Below are positions 14,402-17,354 of a stretch of DNA of 17,354 nt, piece after piece. Position 1 is the first letter of the stretch; each line of letters begins with the position of its first letter. Origin of the DNA: JAYZVT01 sp050248375 (GTDB taxonomy: Bacteria > Pseudomonadota > Alphaproteobacteria > Rhizobiales > Methyloligellaceae). The translations under genes and the position numbers were made by a program. Under the pieces are notes generated by a model. That model was given only the letters and a program-made list of their open reading frames with translations. It searched no databases and was not told the DNA's origin. Where the stretch lies: NCBI GenBank assembly GCA_050248375.1, contig JBFWSL010000043.1:1-17354 (forward strand), given 5' to 3'.

Positions 14402-15219
14402 GCATCCGGCCCGGTGGACCGGTGCTGCTGGCCGGCGCCGGCAAGATGGGCGGCGCCATGCTGGAGCGCTGGGTCGCCATCGGCCTCGATCCGTCCCTCG
14501 TCTTCGTGCAGGACCCGGCGCCTTCCCCGAAAATCTCCGGGCTGGCCCGCGCGTCCGGCTTCGCCGTGAGCGCCGCGCCGAAGCTGCCCTCGGCGCCCTC
14601 GGTGATCGTGCTCGCCACCAAGCCGCAGGTGTTCGACCAGGTGCTGCCGGGGCTGGCCAGGCTGCGGGGCGGGGATACGGTGGTTCTCTCCATCGCGGCG
14701 GGGCGCACCATCGCCTCCATGCAGAAGCATTTCGGCGCGGACGCGGCCATCGTGCGGGCGATGCCGAACCTGCCCGCCTCCATCGGGGAGGGCATCACCG
14801 GCGCGTGCGCCAGCGCCGGCGTCACGCCCGCCCAGGCGGAGCGCTGCGCGGCGCTGCTCTCGGCGGTCGGACAGGTGGCCTGGGTGAAGGACGAGGCGCT
14901 GATCGACGCGGTGACGGCGGTGTCCGGCTCGGGCCCGGCCTATGTGTTCCTGCTGACGGAGTGCATGGCGCAGGCGGGCGTGGAGGCGGGTCTCGACGCG
15001 GAGCTGGCCATGCAGCTTGCGCGGGCCACCGTTTGCGGGGCCGGAAGCCTGATGCGCGCCTCGCCGGAGGACGCCGCGGCACTGCGCAGGAACGTGACCT
15101 CGCCCGGCGGCACCACGGCCGCCGCGCTGGAGGTGCTGATGGGCAGTCCCGGCCTGCAGGAGATGATGACCAGGGCCATCGCGGCGGCGGCGAAGCGGGC
15201 GAAGGCGCTGTCGGCCTGA
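14398..15219 (+). CDS. proC: Pyrroline-5-carboxylate reductase
   Basis: The 273-residue cytosolic enzyme makes the last step of proline synthesis, reducing 1-pyrroline-5-carboxylate with NAD(P)H. It shows the Rossmann loop GAGKMG (13-18), LATKPQ (72-77), RAMPNLPASIGEG (120-132), AVSGSGPAYVF (174-184), and the P5CR signature NVTSPGGTTAAALEVL (232-247) in the C-terminal dimerisation domain. Length is normal. The ATG at 14398 overlaps the previous stop (ATGA); the frame open upstream (from 14266) runs through the YbjN gene in another frame and is not coding. Confidence 0.97.
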   Translation: MSIRPGGPVLLAGAGKMGGAMLERWVAIGLDPSLVFVQDPAPSPKISGLARASGFAVSAAPKLPSAPSVIVLATKPQVFDQVLPGLARLRGGDTVVLSIAAGRTIASMQKHFGADAAIVRAMPNLPASIGEGITGACASAGVTPAQAERCAALLSAVGQVAWVKDEALIDAVTAVSGSGPAYVFLLTECMAQAGVEAGLDAELAMQLARATVCGAGSLMRASPEDAAALRRNVTSPGGTTAAALEVLMGSPGLQEMMTRAIAAAAKRAKALSA

Positions 15220-15324
15220 GGGCAACGCCGCGGCCAGCGCGCGACATTCGCGCATCCTTTCCGGTTTCCCCTTTCTTTCCGGATGATTTAGCTTGCCGCC
15301 GGAACTGACGCCGGAGGGTTCGAC

Positions 15325-16500
15325 GTGGACGCGTTTCTGAAGGAGCCGGTGAAGTCCGGCAGGCTCACGATCATCGATCCGGACGGGACAAGACATGTCC
15401 TGAAGGGCGCGGGGCCCGGCCCGGAGGCCACCATCCGCATCGCCAGCCACAAGCTGCTGCGGCGCATGGCGGTGCTGCCCGACCTGTATCTGGGCGAGGG
15501 CTACATGGACGGCGCGGTGACCATCGAGGAGGGCACGCTCCACGACCTGCTGGATTTCTGCGCCCTGAACCTGATGCCCCGCGCCACCAGGGCCAGCATG
15601 GCCACCACTCCGGGCGTGGCGCATCAGGTCAACGTGGTCGGCCGGGCGCAGGAAAACGTGGCGCACCACTACGACCTCAACCGTTCCCTGTTCGAGCTCT
15701 TCCTCGACGAGGACCTGCAATATTCCTGCGCCTATTTCGCGTCTCCCGACGACAGCCTGGAGCAGGCACAGGAGAACAAGAAAAAACGTCTCGCCGCCAA
15801 GCTGCTGCTGCAGCCGGGCATGCGCGTGCTCGACATCGGCTCGGGCTTCGGCGGGCTGGCCATGCACCTTGCCAGGACGCATGGGGTCGAGGTGACCGGC
15901 GTAACGCTGTCGCGCGAGCAGGTCGAGGTGTCGCGCGCGCGCGCGAAAGCGGCCGGCCTCGACGGCCGGGTCAGCTTCAAGCTGCAGGATTACCGCGAGG
16001 AGCCGGGCCGCTACGACCGCATCGTGTCGGTGGGCATGTTCGAGCATGTGGGCCGCGGCCACTATGACGAGTTCTTCGCGAAGATCAGCTCGCTGCTGAG
16101 CGACGAGGGCGTGTGCCTGCTGCATTCCATCGGGCGCATGGCGCCGCCCGGCCTCTCCGTCACCTGGATCAACAAATACATCTTCCCCGGCGGCTACACG
16201 CCCTCGCTGTCGGAGACGGCCGCCGCGGTGGAGCGCGCGGAGCTGTGGATCACCGACGCGGAGATCCTGCGGCTACATTACGCGGAGACGCTGAAGGAAT
16301 GGAACCGGCGCTTCCAGCTTTCGCGCGAAAAGGCCAAGGCGCTCTATGACGAGCGCTTCTGCCGCATGTGGGAGTTCTACCTGCAACTGTGCGAGATCGC
16401 CTTCCGCCGCCTGGGCTGGATGGTGTTCCAACTCCAGCTTTCGAAGACCGTCGACGCGGTGCCCATGACGCGGGAGTATCTGCGGAACTGGCGGGGGTAG
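15325..16500 (+). CDS. cfa: Cyclopropane-fatty-acyl-phospholipid synthase family methyltransferase
   Basis: The 391-residue SAM-dependent enzyme should methylenate the double bond of unsaturated acyl chains in membrane phospholipids. Residues ~1-105 are the N-terminal lipid-interacting region; ~108-391 is the methyltransferase. Motifs: NVAHHYDLNRSLFELFLDED (111-130), YSCAYF with Cys135, the SAM loop VLDIGSGFGGLAMHLA (168-183), GVTLSREQ (192-199), MFEHVG with Glu240, LHSIG with His267, IFPGGYTPSL (286-295) and Tyr319. Cys135, Glu240, His267 and Tyr319 match the bicarbonate-binding active-site set of E. coli Cfa. The start is a GTG preceded by GGAGGG 6 bases upstream. It is 105 bases after proC and may have its own promoter. 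A related activity (for example another lipid methyltransferase) cannot be excluded. Confidence 0.93.
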   Translation: MDAFLKEPVKSGRLTIIDPDGTRHVLKGAGPGPEATIRIASHKLLRRMAVLPDLYLGEGYMDGAVTIEEGTLHDLLDFCALNLMPRATRASMATTPGVAHQVNVVGRAQENVAHHYDLNRSLFELFLDEDLQYSCAYFASPDDSLEQAQENKKKRLAAKLLLQPGMRVLDIGSGFGGLAMHLARTHGVEVTGVTLSREQVEVSRARAKAAGLDGRVSFKLQDYREEPGRYDRIVSVGMFEHVGRGHYDEFFAKISSLLSDEGVCLLHSIGRMAPPGLSVTWINKYIFPGGYTPSLSETAAAVERAELWITDAEILRLHYAETLKEWNRRFQLSREKAKALYDERFCRMWEFYLQLCEIAFRRLGWMVFQLQLSKTVDAVPMTREYLRNWRG

Positions 16501-16520
16501 GGGGCGTCTCCCTCAGGTGT

Positions 16521-16545
16521 CGCCCCGGCACTTGTTGCCGGGACC
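16521..16545 (+). repeat. REP-like hairpin 1, just after cfa
   Basis: CCCGGCA (16524-16530) pairs with TGCCGGG (16536-16542) around a 5-base loop, 23 bases after the cfa stop. It reads TGTCGCC...GGGACCC, the mirror of the next hairpin. It could act as the cfa transcript end, though no T-run follows. Confidence 0.6.
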
Positions 16546-16579
16546 CATTGGCCGCGCCATCCGGAGGAAAGATGGAATG

Positions 16580-16604
16580 CATGCCGGGAGTAAGTCCCGG
16601 CATG
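16580..16604 (-). repeat. REP-like hairpin 2 (opposite orientation)
   Basis: A perfect 10-bp stem, CATGCCGGGA (16580-16589) with its complement at 16595-16604, surrounds the loop GTAAG. The flank GACA on the right mirrors TGTC left of hairpin 1, so the two form a head-to-head pair about 35 bases apart. Confidence 0.65.
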
Positions 16605-16753
16605 ACATACAGGATTGAAGCGAGCCAAAAGTCACGGCAGTTTCAATTGCTCTGCTCGACGGCAGGATCGAGCAGCTTCTGCACGGCTTTGGCCTTGATG
16701 AAGTGAATTGAGTTACTGCCGGATCGATTTTAATTGGCAAAGTGGACATTGCA

Positions 16754-16819
16754 CGAAATCCGGGCTTGGCCCGCCTGCGGGGCCGAAGCCCCTACGGCGC
16801 GGCGAAGGCCCGGGGTCCA
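16754..16819 (-). repeat. Degenerate REP-like copy, possibly interrupted
   Basis: CGAAATCCGGGCTTGGCCCG (16754-16773) resembles the left part of the complete element at 16900-16927. CCCGGGGTCC (16810-16819) resembles its right part. Between them lie ~36 bases containing the hairpin GGGGC-CGAA-GCCCC (16779-16792). It may be an old copy with an insertion, or two partial copies. Confidence 0.4.
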
Positions 16820-16849
16820 TGCCGCTTGGGACCCGTTGCGCGTTTCGCT

Positions 16850-16876
16850 GGACCCCGGCCTTTGCCGGGGTTTCGC
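16850..16876 (+). repeat. REP-like element copy A
   Basis: The stem CCCCGGC (16853-16859) and GCCGGGG (16864-16870) is framed by GGA on the left and TTTCGC on the right. The following ~20 bases (CTCTCCTGTCTCAC) resemble the flank of copy C, so the true repeat unit may be about 45 bases. Confidence 0.7.
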
Positions 16877-16899
16877 AACCTCTCCTGTCTCACAGCCTG

Positions 16900-16927
16900 G
16901 CGAAACCCCGGGCTTGACCCGGGGTCC
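16900..16927 (-). repeat. REP-like element copy B (inverted relative to A and C)
   Basis: CCCCGGG (16906-16912) and CCCGGGG (16918-16924) form a 7-bp stem with loop CTTGA. The outer bases GCGAAA and TCC are the reverse complement of the borders of copy A. A and B together make a tail-to-tail composite palindrome, as in BIME-type repeats. Confidence 0.7.
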
Positions 16928-16942
16928 AGTCCAGACTGGGGT

Positions 16943-16970
16943 GGACCCCGGCTTGAAGCCGGGGTTTCGG
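16943..16970 (+). repeat. REP-like element copy C
   Basis: CCCCGGC-TTGAA-GCCGGGG (16946-16964), with GGA before and TTTCGG after, is near-identical to copy A in stem and borders. The flanking GTTCTCTTCTGTCAC also resembles the flank of A. Confidence 0.7.
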
Positions 16971-16989
16971 GTTCTCTTCTGTCACGCAC

Positions 16990-17354
16990 CACGCCCGCCT
17001 AGCGCATTTCAAAAAACTTATCCCCGCGCTCCGGAGCGCCTTTAGACTCGCGTGCATCCGGTCCCCGATGAGGGGCGCGTGCCATGGACCGTCCATGCAT
17101 GTGGGGCCGGAGCGGCGCTTCCGTCCGCGAGCGGTAACGCAGCTTGCGGCCCGGAGCGCGGCGCGTGCAACCCCGGGGCACTAACAGACCCCGGCGCCAG
17201 AGGGCATATCTGCGTTGCCGGACTACGGGGCGGCGTGGAGAGACGTGCACCCGCCGTGTATGTGACGCCGCGCGCGGGGCGCCGGAGAGGCGCTCACAAA
17301 GAATTACGGATGCGCCTTCCCGGTGCTCCGCGCCGTCCCTCGTCCGGAGGGGCG
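16990..17354. other. Non-coding-looking region with many short palindromes
   Basis: I find no gene with recognisable protein features here. The open frames give arginine-rich, low-information products. Visible structure: a perfect 14-base palindrome GCGCTCCGGAGCGC (17026-17039), a CCCC-GATGA-GGGG hairpin (17063-17075), the odd palindrome CATGGACCGTCCATG (17083-17097), CCCCGGGG (17171-17178) and GCGCC-GGAGA-GGCGC near 17280-17294. The AT-rich stretch TTTCAAAAAACTTATCCCC (17007-17025) separates it from the REP cluster. It could hold a structured RNA, a decayed repeat, or the upstream region of a gene beyond the window. Confidence 0.4.

Noticed and set aside
16708..17096. Small frames of 66-103 residues through the REP cluster
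   Set aside because: Their sequences (repeated PGLDPG/SPG-like stretches) simply translate the palindromic repeats.
16999..17250. An 83-residue minus-strand frame in the right-end region
   Set aside because: The product is Arg-rich and featureless, no convincing ribosome-binding site is seen, and several overlapping frames look equally good; there is no evidence that it is translated.

Overview
The window is GC-rich, densely coding chromosomal DNA from an alphaproteobacterium. Two core gene blocks support this. The first is lgt / MidA-like methyltransferase / pgeF / lipoprotein / prs / rplY / pth / ychF / MaoC, all on the minus strand. The second is ubiK / ybjN-domain gene / proC on the plus strand. 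From remembered synteny, the Rhodospirillales or a nearby order fit best. The order is an inference; no rRNA or other marker gene is present.

Layout. (a) 1-3263, plus strand: the last codons of an unknown gene, mtnA (methylthioribose-1-phosphate isomerase) and a 684-residue fusion of a class II aldolase with a short-chain dehydrogenase. This looks like a salvage route for 5'-methylthioadenosine or 5'-deoxyadenosine of the DHAP-shunt type. (b) 3314-4294, plus: a DUF389 membrane protein. (c) 4304-5256, minus: two overlapping MaoC-like hydratase genes. (d) 5381-5461: a large imperfect palindromic repeat. (e) 5486-9151, minus: ychF, pth, rplY and prs, a translation and nucleotide-metabolism block. 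Plausible sigma70-type promoters precede prs and rplY. (f) 9305-10264, minus: an unrecognised lipoprotein with an internally duplicated domain. (g) 10437-13146, minus: lgt, MidA-like and pgeF, with overlapping stop and start codons, reading from a promoter region shared with (h). (h) 13342-16500, plus: ubiK, ybjN-domain gene, proC and a cyclopropane-fatty-acid synthase family gene. (i) 16501-17354: no convincing gene. The first ~490 bases hold at least five REP-like hairpins in alternating orientation, and the last ~355 bases are non-coding-looking DNA rich in short palindromes.

How the genes work together. MtnA would isomerise (methylthio- or deoxy-)ribose-1-phosphate to the ribulose-1-phosphate. 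The fusion could then cleave it to DHAP plus an aldehyde and oxidise or reduce that aldehyde in one polypeptide. The lgt, pgeF and lipoprotein genes serve the envelope. The MidA-like and UbiK proteins point to respiratory-chain and ubiquinone assembly. RplY, Pth and YchF serve translation. Prs makes PRPP and ProC makes proline.

I found no mobile-element gene, CRISPR array, tRNA, rRNA or defence system. The most interesting items are the mtnA-linked aldolase/dehydrogenase fusion, the duplicated-domain lipoprotein, and the repeat-rich non-coding right end.
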